A stretch of DNA of 8,420 bases from Methylotenera sp. Its GTDB lineage: Bacteria > Pseudomonadota > Gammaproteobacteria > Burkholderiales > Methylophilaceae. The stretch is taken from positions 1 through 8,420 of the forward strand of contig JAIYEJ010000151.1 of NCBI GenBank assembly GCA_027487055.1, in the 5' to 3' direction. Shown here piece after piece: positions 1 to 6,088 of the stretch (position 1 is the first letter of the stretch; every line of letters starts with the position of its first letter). The position numbers were made by a program, and so were the translations under genes. The notes beneath the pieces are model-generated. The model did not search any database, had not been told where the DNA came from, and saw only the letters and a list, made by a program, of their open reading frames with translations.

Positions 1-230
1 ATCGTATTGAACTCTTTGGCCACACCACCCGCTTTTTCAATCTCGCGTGCAACTAACTGACCAAGGTTTTGCAAGTGCACATGACCCGGTACAAATTGTG
101 TAAATGAATTTGAGATGGCAATGATAGGCTTATCAAAATCGCCATCTTTCATCCCTGTAGCACGCCATAATGCACGTGCACCCGCCATATTGCGGCCGTG
201 CGTAGTAGTTCTTGAACGATAAACTGGCAT
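1..230 (-). CDS. ilvD: Dihydroxy-acid dehydratase, N-terminal part (cut by left edge)
   Basis: IlvD dehydrates 2,3-dihydroxy-3-methyl acids to 2-keto acids in cytosolic valine, leucine and isoleucine synthesis, using an Fe-S cluster and Mg. Only the first 76 codons are present. The translation starts MPVYRSRTTTHGRNMAGARA and continues with ALWRATGMKDGDF, an SNSFTQFVPGHVHL block and AGGVAKEFNT. This is near-identical in pattern to the N-terminus of the E. coli-type enzyme. The ATG at 230-228 is preceded by AAGG at 242-239 with 8 bases of spacing, which supports this start. The cluster-binding cysteines lie beyond the window and cannot be checked. The gene is divergent from lgt across 80 bases. 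Identity is secure; completeness of the gene is not visible. Confidence 0.95.
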   Translation of the reverse strand, partial: MPVYRSRTTTHGRNMAGARALWRATGMKDGDFDKPIIAISNSFTQFVPGHVHLQNLGQLVAREIEKAGGVAKEFNT

Positions 231-249
231 AGTAGTAACCTTAATGCAA

Positions 250-279
250 TTAGGATTGTCTAAATTTAAACCTTATAAT
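250..279 (+). promoter_or_regulatory. Candidate sigma-70 promoter for lgt
   Basis: A perfect -10 hexamer TATAAT lies at 274-279. A poor -35 match, TTAGGA (250-255), sits 18 bases upstream. The predicted start near 286 would leave a leader of about 25 bases before the lgt ATG. The core TTATAA is self-complementary, so the same spot also reads TATAAG on the minus strand and could serve ilvD. The -10 is convincing; the -35 is not. Confidence 0.5.
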
Positions 280-310
280 GCGTATTTTACCGCATTCTTA
301 AGTTTAAATT

Positions 311-1111
311 ATGTTTAATGAGCCAATAATTCATCCACAATTCGACCCGATTGCATTACACATCACTGAGGGTTTCGGCATTCATTGGTATGGGCTTATG
401 TATTTAATTGGATTTTTAGCTTTTTTGGCATTGGGTCGCAAACAAATTAAAACCAAACCATGGTTTGGTTGGTCGCTTGAAATGCTAGATGACGCTTTGT
501 TTTATGGTGCGCTTGGGGTGATTCTTGGTGGAAGAATCGGATACGTGTTGTTTTACCAACTTGGCGGTTTTTTGCAACAACCTCTGGATATTTTAAAAAT
601 ATGGCAAGGCGGCATGAGTTTTCATGGTGGCTTTTTAGGCGTGCTCATCGCGATGTATTTTTTTAATAAAAAACACAAACAACCTTGGTTAAAAATCATG
701 GATTTTGTCGCGCCTCTTGTCCCGATTGGCTTGGGTGCTGGGCGTATGGGCAATTTCATAAACGGTGAATTATGGGGGCGCGCTACAAACTCAAACTTTG
801 GGATGATTTTTCCGCAGATTGATAATATAGTCCGCCACCCGTCACAGTTATATGAGTTTGCGTTAGAGGGCATCGTTTTATTTTCTATATTATGGTGGTT
901 TTCTCGCAAAGAACGGGCAATTGGCGCCATTTCAGCATTATTTTTACTAGGATATGGCTGCTTTAGGTTTTTAGTAGAATTCACCCGCCAACCAGATGAA
1001 AACTTAGGCTTATTGCAGCTAGATTTAAGCATGGGGCAGTGGTTAAGTTTACCCATGGTACTTGTTGGCATTTGGATGTGGATTTCTGCAAATAAAGAAA
1101 AATTTAGCTAA
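311..1111 (+). CDS. lgt: Prolipoprotein diacylglyceryl transferase
   Basis: Lgt moves a diacylglyceryl group from phosphatidylglycerol to the lipobox cysteine of prolipoproteins, the first step of lipoprotein maturation in the inner membrane. The 266-residue product has family length and several hydrophobic segments (seven are expected). Family landmarks are intact: HWYGLMY with Tyr27, GGMSFHGG with His105, the signature GAGRMGNFINGELWGR at 142-157 (Arg145, Glu153), RHPSQLYE at 175-182 and EFTRQPD with Arg226. These match the residues known to be essential in the E. coli enzyme (Tyr26, His103, Arg143, Glu151, Arg239). The N-terminus aligns from its first residues with the E. coli protein (the FDP near residue 11), so the ATG is right although no clear Shine-Dalgarno precedes it. 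The gene stands alone; the next plus-strand gene has its own sigma-54 promoter. Confidence 0.97.
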   Translation: MFNEPIIHPQFDPIALHITEGFGIHWYGLMYLIGFLAFLALGRKQIKTKPWFGWSLEMLDDALFYGALGVILGGRIGYVLFYQLGGFLQQPLDILKIWQGGMSFHGGFLGVLIAMYFFNKKHKQPWLKIMDFVAPLVPIGLGAGRMGNFINGELWGRATNSNFGMIFPQIDNIVRHPSQLYEFALEGIVLFSILWWFSRKERAIGAISALFLLGYGCFRFLVEFTRQPDENLGLLQLDLSMGQWLSLPMVLVGIWMWISANKEKFS

Positions 1112-1147
1112 CTCGCATATTTAGGCTCAGTCGAAAATCCAACACCA

Positions 1148-1183
1148 TGATGAATTTATCATCACTAATATTTAGCTTCTAAA
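1148..1183. promoter_or_regulatory. Two dyads upstream of the sigma-54 promoter, possible activator sites
   Basis: A perfect 6-base inverted repeat TGATGA-ATTTA-TCATCA occupies 1148-1164. A second, TTTAG-CTT-CTAAA, occupies 1171-1183. Their centres are 21 bases apart, two helical turns, and lie about 139 and 118 bases upstream of the predicted sigma-54 transcription start. That is the usual range for enhancer-binding-protein sites. The first dyad could instead be part of the lgt 3' end, but no T-run follows it, so it is a poor intrinsic terminator. The region is AT-rich and short dyads arise by chance, so the function is inferred. Confidence 0.3.
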
Positions 1184-1219
1184 CTTTACTCTCATTCCAA
1201 TAAAATATTTTTTGTTTAA

Positions 1220-1232
1220 TTTCAATTAGTTA
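1220..1232 (+). promoter_or_regulatory. Possible IHF binding site
   Basis: TTTCAATTAGTTA matches the IHF core WATCAANNNNTTR at every defined position but one (T for A at position 2). It follows an A/T tract at about 1199-1219, which is the typical composition beside an IHF core. It is centred about 69 bases upstream of the predicted sigma-54 start, between the dyads and the promoter, where IHF usually bends DNA in such promoters. One-mismatch IHF cores are common in AT-rich DNA, so this is suggestive only. Confidence 0.3.
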
Positions 1233-1241
1233 TTACTTTAA

Positions 1242-1264
1242 TATCGCACTTCTTCCAAGCGATA
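1242..1264. promoter_or_regulatory. Inverted repeat abutting the sigma-54 promoter
   Basis: TATCGC at 1242-1247 is repeated in inverted orientation as GCGATA at 1259-1264 with an 11-base spacer. The right arm ends 4 bases before the -24 element. The half-site spacing (17 bases centre to centre) would suit a dimeric regulator. Its position is closer than a usual enhancer site, so it could be a repressor or proximal activator site. No known regulator consensus is recognised. Confidence 0.25.
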
Positions 1265-1268
1265 AATT

Positions 1269-1284
1269 TGGCACACGGATTGCA
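1269..1284 (+). promoter_or_regulatory. Sigma-54 (RpoN) promoter, -24/-12 elements
   Basis: TGGCAC-ACGGA-TTGCA is a perfect match to the sigma-54 core consensus TGGCAC-N5-TTGCW. The invariant GG is at 1270-1271 and the invariant GC at 1282-1283. Transcription is predicted to begin near 1295, giving a leader of about 38 bases to the small gene that follows. No competing sigma-70 promoter of similar quality is seen. Transcription from here would need an AAA+ enhancer-binding protein encoded elsewhere. Confidence 0.85.
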
Positions 1285-1332
1285 TATAGATTTATACAGT
1301 CAATCCACACAGATAACTTGGAAAGAATTATG

Positions 1333-1512
1333 ATGAAAAACCTAATAAAAAGAATGTTTAAAACAGAAACAAAATTTAACTATATTCTTGCGGAATATCA
1401 ACCTGGTCAGCAAGTTGTGCCGCCAAGAGAGTTGCCTTTCACTGAAGCTAGCTATCTTGATGAGGAAGATAAAGATGATATGCAGATTGACCGACTATAT
1501 CAAAACAATTGA
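1333..1512 (+). CDS. Small acidic protein of unknown function under a sigma-54 promoter
   Basis: The 59-residue product is not recognised. It starts with a basic, possibly amphipathic stretch (MKNLIKRMFK), has a Pro-rich middle (residues about 22-34, QPGQQVVPPREL) and an acidic region (LDEEDKDDMQ) near the C-terminus. There is no signal peptide, cysteine or transmembrane helix. GGAAAGA at 1320-1326 is a good ribosome binding site. It is 7 bases from the ATG at 1333 when counted from GGAAAG, and 4 bases from the in-frame ATG at 1330, so 1333 is preferred, with 1330 possible. A further in-frame TTG at 1318 overlaps the binding site and is unlikely. The strong promoter and ribosome site argue that this is a real gene. 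Control by sigma-54 suggests a conditional role (nitrogen, surface or stress related), but no function can be assigned. Confidence 0.75.
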   Translation: MKNLIKRMFKTETKFNYILAEYQPGQQVVPPRELPFTEASYLDEEDKDDMQIDRLYQNN

Positions 1513-1516
1513 TATC

Positions 1517-1535
1517 AATAGCCTAAAGCGCTATT
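1517..1535. terminator. Weak hairpin between convergent genes
   Basis: AATAGC (1517-1522) pairs with GCTATT (1530-1535) across a 7-base loop. It sits in the 26-base gap between the stop of the small gene and the end of the DUF2805 gene, where a shared terminator would be expected. The stem is only 6 pairs and no T-run follows on either strand, so it is at best a weak or factor-assisted terminator. Confidence 0.2.
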
Positions 1536-1538
1536 AAG

Positions 1539-1793
1539 CTATCTGTGAATTTTATTGTGCCTTCTTGATTGATGTCGAGTGACGTCATCAGTGCGAAGTT
1601 TTAGATGTTTTGTAATTTGACCATGGGTGCGCTCACGCCATAGCTTAAAAGCACTTAATTTTAATTGGCTGCGCATCAATTTAATAACCCCATCTTGATT
1701 TAAACCAAACTGAAGTTCTATGGCCTCAAACGGGGTTCTATCTTCCCAAGCCATTTCTATCACTCGAGAAATATCTGATTCATTTAGCAACAA
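1539..1793 (-). CDS. DUF2805 / TIGR03643 family small protein
   Basis: The 84-residue product matches the uncharacterised TIGR03643 (DUF2805) family. Diagnostic stretches are VIEMAWEDRTPFEAIELQFG (residues 12-31), VIKLMRSQLKLSAFKLWRER (36-55) and TKHLKLR. The fold is probably a small helix-turn-helix-like bundle, judging from the phased helices; the true function is unknown. The C-terminal tail after LKLR is basic (RHQSRRHNKIHR). The start is a TTG at 1793-1791. A strong GGGAGGG at 1809-1803 lies 9 bases upstream, and the translation aligns with the family from this point; the next in-frame ATG would remove 13 residues including part of the conserved helix. The first 10 bases overlap the end of ybdD, so translation is probably coupled. 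It is the third gene of a cstA-ybdD operon. Confidence 0.88.
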   Translation of the reverse strand: MLLNESDISRVIEMAWEDRTPFEAIELQFGLNQDGVIKLMRSQLKLSAFKLWRERTHGQITKHLKLRTDDVTRHQSRRHNKIHR

Positions 1794-1990
1794 CGTTTAA
1801 TGCCCTCCCATTTGCTCTCTTGCCAATATTTAAAGAACTCTTTACGTGATAAAACTGCTGGTGCATCTACAGATGCAGCATGAAAGTCCGCGTGATGTTT
1901 TAAATATTGCTCATAGGCATCATCTCCTGAAAGGCGTCTCAGAATATGCCAAGCATGCTTGATTCTTTGCATGAGTTTCATTAACTGCAT
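1784..1990 (-). CDS. ybdD: YbdD/YjiX family small protein, CstA partner
   Basis: The 68-residue product belongs to the YbdD/YjiX (DUF466) family, small cytosolic proteins nearly always encoded directly after a CstA or BtsT transporter and thought to assist it. Visible features are RRLSGDDAYEQYLKHH, a SRKEFFKYWQESKW block matching the family's EEFFRERQ-type segment, and the terminal Cys-Cys (IKRCC) that marks the family. The ATG at 1990 is chosen because it gives family length (E. coli YbdD is about 65 residues) and a modest GAG lies about 10 bases upstream. An in-frame TTG at 2005 would add five residues but has no ribosome site. The gene follows cstA by 24 bases and overlaps the next gene. 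The name follows E. coli usage. Confidence 0.85.
   Translation of the reverse strand: MQLMKLMQRIKHAWHILRRLSGDDAYEQYLKHHADFHAASVDAPAVLSRKEFFKYWQESKWEGIKRCC
1803..1809 (-). promoter_or_regulatory. Strong Shine-Dalgarno inside ybdD for the TTG-started DUF2805 gene
   Basis: Read on the minus strand the sequence is GGGAGGG followed by CATTAAACG and TTG. It lies within the last codons of ybdD. It fixes the DUF2805 start at 1793 and is the best ribosome binding site in the window, apparently compensating for the non-ATG start codon. Confidence 0.7.
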
Positions 1991-2014
1991 GATTTTAATG
2001 CTCAAAATAAATAA

Positions 2015-4066
2015 TTAACTTAATCTAGTTGCTGAATAAGCAACTTCAGATAACGGCAATACAGGCTTTTTAAGACAATTCCTAACGCAAACGTTCAACA
2101 TATCGGCAATCACCAACCAAAGTACCAACACAAAAAACAGGGTTAAATACGCGTCTAAATGCTGATTGAATATTAATTGCGGCGCAACAGCTGCTTTATC
2201 TGCTGGCAATACCCCTGCCCCTAATTTAGTACTTAAGTCATTTGCTGCCGCAAAAAATCCAACACGAACATCATCACTCATGATTTTTTCATATGCAGCC
2301 GTACTGGTAATGATTACTAGCCAAAAAAGTGGCAATCCAGTAACCCAAGCATATTTCAATTTACCTGATTTCACTAAAATAGCCGTTGCTACACATAATG
2401 CTATAGCCGCAAGCATTTGATTGGCGATGCCAAATAATGGCCACAGAATATTCACCCCGCCGTTTGGATCAATTACACCAATATATAAAAAATAGCCCCA
2501 ACCTGCAACAACGATTGCACTGGTTAAAATGACAGAAGGCGTATAAGAAGTTTCGCCTAATTTTTTATTAAAATTACCTAACATATCTTGCAACATAAAA
2601 CGTCCCACGCGCGTACCTGCATCTAAGGTGGTTAAAATAAAAATTGCCTCAAACATAATCGCAAAGTGATACCACAATGCAAGTAAGTGCTTACCAAATG
2701 CGCTACCAAAAATGCTCGCCATGCCTACCGCCAAGCTAGGCGCACCACCTGTGCGTGCAAACAAGGTACTCTCACCCATGTCTTTGGCGAGTTGGTTCAT
2801 TTGCTCAACCGTTACCGCAAAACCCCAACTATTAATTTTTGCGACCGCATCAATCGCCTCTTTACCAACCACACCTGCTGGGCTGTTAATGGCAAAAAAC
2901 ACCCCAGGCTCTAGCACTGTGGCAGCAATCATTGCCATAATCGCCACAAATGACTCTAACAACATTGCCCCGTAGCCTATCATGCGAATATCGCGTTCAT
3001 TGGCTAGTAGCTTAGGCGTTGTGCCTGATGAAATCAGCGCATGAAAGCCAGAAATTGCCCCACATGCAATGGTGATAAACACAAACGGGAATAACTTGCC
3101 GCCAAAAATTGGGCCTGTACCATCGACAAACTGGGTGACGGCTGGCATATGAATTTCTGGCCTTAAAATAATAATTGCCACGGCTAGCAACATAATCGTG
3201 CCCAGTTTCATGTAAGTGCTCAAATAATCACGTGGCGCGAGTAGTAACCAAACGGGCAATACTGCTGCGGCAAAACCATACACAATAATGGCGTATGCTA
3301 GCGGCAAACCGTCGTGATCAAAAAGCACACGTAATGTTTGACTATGGTCTATCCAGCCACCCGCAAATACCGACAACAACAATAAGGCAACGCCAATCGC
3401 AGAAGATTCTAACACCCGACCAGGGCGGATATTACGCATATAAATGCCGATGAACATTGCAATTGGAATTGTTGCAGCGACAGTTGATGTCGCCCAAGGG
3501 CTATGCTTCATCGCATTGACCACTACCAAACCCAACACCGCGATTAGAATAATCATGATTAAAAAAGTGCCAATCAAGGCTGCCGTGCCGCCAATGACGC
3601 CTATTTCATCGCGCGCCATTTGACCTAAGCTACGGCCATCGCGACGAGTAGAAAAAAACAAAGTCACCATATCTTGCACCGCACCACCGAGCACGGCGCC
3701 TATTAGTATCCAAAGCGTACCGGGCAAATAACCAAATTGCGCAGCCAAAGTAGGCCCAACTAGTGGGCCGGGGCCTGCGATTGCCGCAAAATGATGTCCA
3801 AATACAACCCATTTATTGGTAGGCATGTAATCACGACCGTTATCTAATCGTTCAGCGGGGGTTGCACGTGTTTCATCCACCATTAAAACTTTTGCAGCTA
3901 TCCAGGCTGCGTAAAAGCGATAAGCAAGCGCGTAGATACACACTGCAGCAGTAATCAGCCAAAGTGCGTTTATGCTTTCGCCACGGTTTAGCGCGATAGA
4001 GCTGAGTGCAAAAAGGCCAAGCAAACCAACTGCCAACCACGTGATAAATTGCAGATTTTTATTCAT
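2015..4066 (-). CDS. cstA: Carbon starvation protein A, peptide/pyruvate transporter family
   Basis: CstA-family proteins are multi-spanning inner-membrane carriers. E. coli CstA is linked to peptide and pyruvate uptake in starvation, and its paralogue BtsT (YjiY) to pyruvate uptake. The 683-residue product is close to family length (about 700) and is hydrophobic throughout, with an estimated 16-18 membrane helices. Family blocks are DNGRDYMPTNKWVVFGHHF (75-93), AIAGPGPLVGPTLAAQFGYL (95-114), GGAVQDMVTLFFSTRRDG (127-144) and GAISGFHALISSGTTPK (336-352). The ATG at 4066-4064 gives an N-terminus with an immediate first helix, as expected; the upstream ribosome site is weak. It heads the operon with ybdD and the DUF2805 gene. 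Which substrate it carries cannot be decided from sequence, and the BtsT-like alternative remains open. No CRP site was found upstream. Confidence 0.93.
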   Translation of the reverse strand: MNKNLQFITWLAVGLLGLFALSSIALNRGESINALWLITAAVCIYALAYRFYAAWIAAKVLMVDETRATPAERLDNGRDYMPTNKWVVFGHHFAAIAGPGPLVGPTLAAQFGYLPGTLWILIGAVLGGAVQDMVTLFFSTRRDGRSLGQMARDEIGVIGGTAALIGTFLIMIILIAVLGLVVVNAMKHSPWATSTVAATIPIAMFIGIYMRNIRPGRVLESSAIGVALLLLSVFAGGWIDHSQTLRVLFDHDGLPLAYAIIVYGFAAAVLPVWLLLAPRDYLSTYMKLGTIMLLAVAIIILRPEIHMPAVTQFVDGTGPIFGGKLFPFVFITIACGAISGFHALISSGTTPKLLANERDIRMIGYGAMLLESFVAIMAMIAATVLEPGVFFAINSPAGVVGKEAIDAVAKINSWGFAVTVEQMNQLAKDMGESTLFARTGGAPSLAVGMASIFGSAFGKHLLALWYHFAIMFEAIFILTTLDAGTRVGRFMLQDMLGNFNKKLGETSYTPSVILTSAIVVAGWGYFLYIGVIDPNGGVNILWPLFGIANQMLAAIALCVATAILVKSGKLKYAWVTGLPLFWLVIITSTAAYEKIMSDDVRVGFFAAANDLSTKLGAGVLPADKAAVAPQLIFNQHLDAYLTLFFVLVLWLVIADMLNVCVRNCLKKPVLPLSEVAYSATRLS

Positions 4067-4093
4067 GTCGTTATTTTAAGAATAGTTTGCATT

Positions 4094-4099
4094 AGTATA
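4094..4099 (-). promoter_or_regulatory. Candidate -10 element for the cstA operon
   Basis: On the minus strand this reads TATACT, five of six matches to TATAAT, about 28 bases before the cstA ATG. The best -35 candidate 16 bases further upstream (TGCTTT) is poor. It is the most plausible promoter for cstA-ybdD-DUF2805 within the 157-base divergent gap but is weakly supported. Confidence 0.3.
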
Positions 4100-4178
4100 A
4101 ATCACTATGACACTTAAAGCATATGTGAACTTGCAGGCGAATACCACCTCAATACTTGATACTAAATAAAAAAATGCT

Positions 4179-4193
4179 TAGCAGTGCTACACT
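4179..4193 (+). promoter_or_regulatory. Extended -10 promoter with overlapping dyad, upstream of the ABC gene
   Basis: TGC-TACACT at 4185-4193 is an extended -10 element. No good -35 lies at the right distance; a TTGATA at 4156-4161 is too far (26 bases). Transcription would begin near 4200, with about 24 bases of leader. The dyad TAGCA-G-TGCTA at 4179-4189 overlaps the element and could be an operator, though an 11-base palindrome can be chance. Confidence 0.4.
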
Positions 4194-4223
4194 TTAACAT
4201 TCAAAGTTTAATGATAAAACCAG

Positions 4224-6050
4224 ATGCATCCACCAGAAGATTCACCGACGCTACCAACCGCATTAAAACTGTCATCTTTATCCAGTTTATGGCCATTTTT
4301 AAAGCCATATCGAGCTAAGGTTTTGTTAGCTTTTGTACTATTAACTCTCGGTTCAGCCACATTATTGTTGGTGCCGCTGGCTTTTCGCGATTTAATCGAT
4401 TTTGGATTTGTGGCTAATCCAAGTTCTGACCCCGCCAAAACACACACGGGCTTGCTAGGGAATTTAAGCTTAAATGGGCATTTTTTGGTGATGATGGCGC
4501 TGGCGACTTTTTGGGCGCTGATGATTGCTTGGCGTTATTACAGCGTTTCGTGGGTGGGAGAGCGCGTAACAGCCGACCTGCGTAGCGCCGTTTATGCGCG
4601 AATAATGACGCAAAGCCCACAGTTTTTTGAAACTACGCAAACAGGCGAAGTGTTATCGCGCCTCACAGGCGATACCACACTTATCCAAACGGTGGTCGGC
4701 AGCTCAATATCTATGGGCTTACGCAGCCTGTTTCAGTTTGTCGGTGGCATGATTATGCTGGCGGTGACAAATTTTTACTTGTTTTCGCTGAATATTGGCT
4801 TGATGTTGCTCTTGATTTTGCCAATTATTTTGATTGGCCGTAAAGTCAAAAAATTATCGCGCGAATCGCAAGACCGCATTGCCGATAGCTCTGCCATGGC
4901 GGGCGAGATTCTAAACGCTATGCCGACCGTACAATCATATACGCAAGAGCATGCGGAAATTTCACGCTTTTCAAAATCAGCCGACTTAAGTTTTAGCACT
5001 GCGCTAAAACGCGTAAAAGTACGCGCTGGTTTAACCATGTTGATGGTAACGGCGGTTCTTGGCACGATTATTTTTGTGTTATGGATAGGTGCGCGACAAG
5101 TTTCGGCTGGCACGATGACTGGTGGAGAGCTCGCATCTTTTGTGCTGTACGCCTTGATGGTGGCGGGCGCGGTGGGTACTATGGCCGAAGTGTGGGGTGA
5201 TATTATGCGCGCAGCGGGCGCAACTGAACGATTATTAGAACTGCTTCACGCGGATGCGGCGATTAAAGAACCTGCAAAAGCACAAACACTTTTCAATTCA
5301 AAACAAGCAAACCCAAAAAAAGCAGCTATTTCGTTTAAAAACGTGGTGTTTCATTACCCGTCGCGCCCACAAATCGCGGCGCTGAATGACGTTTCACTTG
5401 AGATTGCCGCAGGTGAAACTATTGCTCTGGTTGGGCCAAGCGGTGCTGGTAAAACCACGCTGTTTCAATGTTTATTGCGATTTTACGATGCGCAATCGGG
5501 CGAAATTTTAATCAACAACCAACCTATTGATACGCTCAGCTTAAAAAGCTTACGTGACAGCATCGGAATAGTCCCGCAAGATGCGGTAATTTTTTCAGCA
5601 AATGCGCTAGAAAATATCCGTTATGGCAAACCAACAGCCTCCGATGACGAAGTAATTGTCGCCGCAAAAGCGGCACAAGTGGATGAATTTATTCATAAAT
5701 TACCTCAAAGCTACCAAACTTTTCTTGGTGAGCGCGGCACACGATTATCTGGCGGCCAACGTCAACGCATTGCGATTGCGCGGGCAATTTTAAAAGACGC
5801 GCCTATTTTATTGTTGGACGAAGCGACCAGCGCGTTAGATGCCGAAAGCGAAATTTTAGTGCAACAAGGTTTGGAAGCTGCCATGCATGGCCGTACAACG
5901 CTAATGATTGCACATAGATTAAGCACGGTGCAAAAAGCCAATAGAATTGTTGTGCTTGAAAATGGTAAAATTGTAGAAATTGGCAGCGCGGCCGAGCTCA
6001 AACAGCAAGGCGGCTTGTATGCGCGGCTGGCAACATTACAATTAACTTAA
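4224..6050 (+). CDS. MsbA-related ABC exporter half-transporter (permease fused to ATPase)
   Basis: The 608-residue protein is a type IV ABC half-transporter that should work as a homodimer in the inner membrane. An N-terminal membrane domain has six predicted helices (about 31-53, 86-104, 167-184, 188-205, 271-290, 303-324). The nucleotide-binding domain begins near 368. ATPase motifs are complete: Walker A GPSGAGKT (404-411), Q-loop Gln452, signature LSGGQRQR (508-515), Walker B ILLLDE (Asp532, Glu533) and H-loop His564. The stretches VGERVTADLRSAVYARI, GEVLSRLTGDTTLIQTVVGS and ESQDRIADSSAMAGEILNAM fit the MsbA-related family TIGR02204 rather than MsbA itself. The substrate is unknown; lipid or hydrophobic compounds are typical for relatives. 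A stop codon four codons upstream excludes an extension, and no clear ribosome site precedes the ATG. The next gene follows after 38 bases, so the two are probably one operon. Confidence 0.92.
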   Translation: MHPPEDSPTLPTALKLSSLSSLWPFLKPYRAKVLLAFVLLTLGSATLLLVPLAFRDLIDFGFVANPSSDPAKTHTGLLGNLSLNGHFLVMMALATFWALMIAWRYYSVSWVGERVTADLRSAVYARIMTQSPQFFETTQTGEVLSRLTGDTTLIQTVVGSSISMGLRSLFQFVGGMIMLAVTNFYLFSLNIGLMLLLILPIILIGRKVKKLSRESQDRIADSSAMAGEILNAMPTVQSYTQEHAEISRFSKSADLSFSTALKRVKVRAGLTMLMVTAVLGTIIFVLWIGARQVSAGTMTGGELASFVLYALMVAGAVGTMAEVWGDIMRAAGATERLLELLHADAAIKEPAKAQTLFNSKQANPKKAAISFKNVVFHYPSRPQIAALNDVSLEIAAGETIALVGPSGAGKTTLFQCLLRFYDAQSGEILINNQPIDTLSLKSLRDSIGIVPQDAVIFSANALENIRYGKPTASDDEVIVAAKAAQVDEFIHKLPQSYQTFLGERGTRLSGGQRQRIAIARAILKDAPILLLDEATSALDAESEILVQQGLEAAMHGRTTLMIAHRLSTVQKANRIVVLENGKIVEIGSAAELKQQGGLYARLATLQLT

Positions 6051-6088
6051 GCTACTGACTTAACAATAAATTTCTTAATACTTAACTC

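Noticed and set aside
622..1071. 149-codon minus-strand frame opposite lgt
   Set aside because: lgt is complete and conserved over the same bases; the antisense product has no recognisable features and no ribosome site.
1148..1164. Hairpin TGATGA/TCATCA as an intrinsic terminator for lgt
   Set aside because: The stem is AT-rich, only 6 pairs, and not followed by a T-run; it is kept only as a possible regulatory dyad.
1508..1519. Perfect 12-base palindrome ATTGATATCAAT over the stop of the small gene
   Set aside because: It has no loop, overlaps coding sequence and lies in AT-rich DNA; no role as operator or terminator can be supported.
2166..2975. Plus-strand open frames of 75-87 codons opposite cstA
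   Set aside because: They lie inside a full-length, clearly recognised cstA, lack ribosome sites and have low-complexity composition typical of antisense to membrane-protein codons.
4124..4139. TGTGA half-site suggesting CRP control of cstA
   Set aside because: The second half six bases on reads AGGCG instead of TCACA, so the palindrome is absent.
4208..5113. Minus-strand open frames of 68-112 codons opposite the ABC gene
   Set aside because: They are shadows of a complete ABC transporter gene, with no recognisable domains or start signals.
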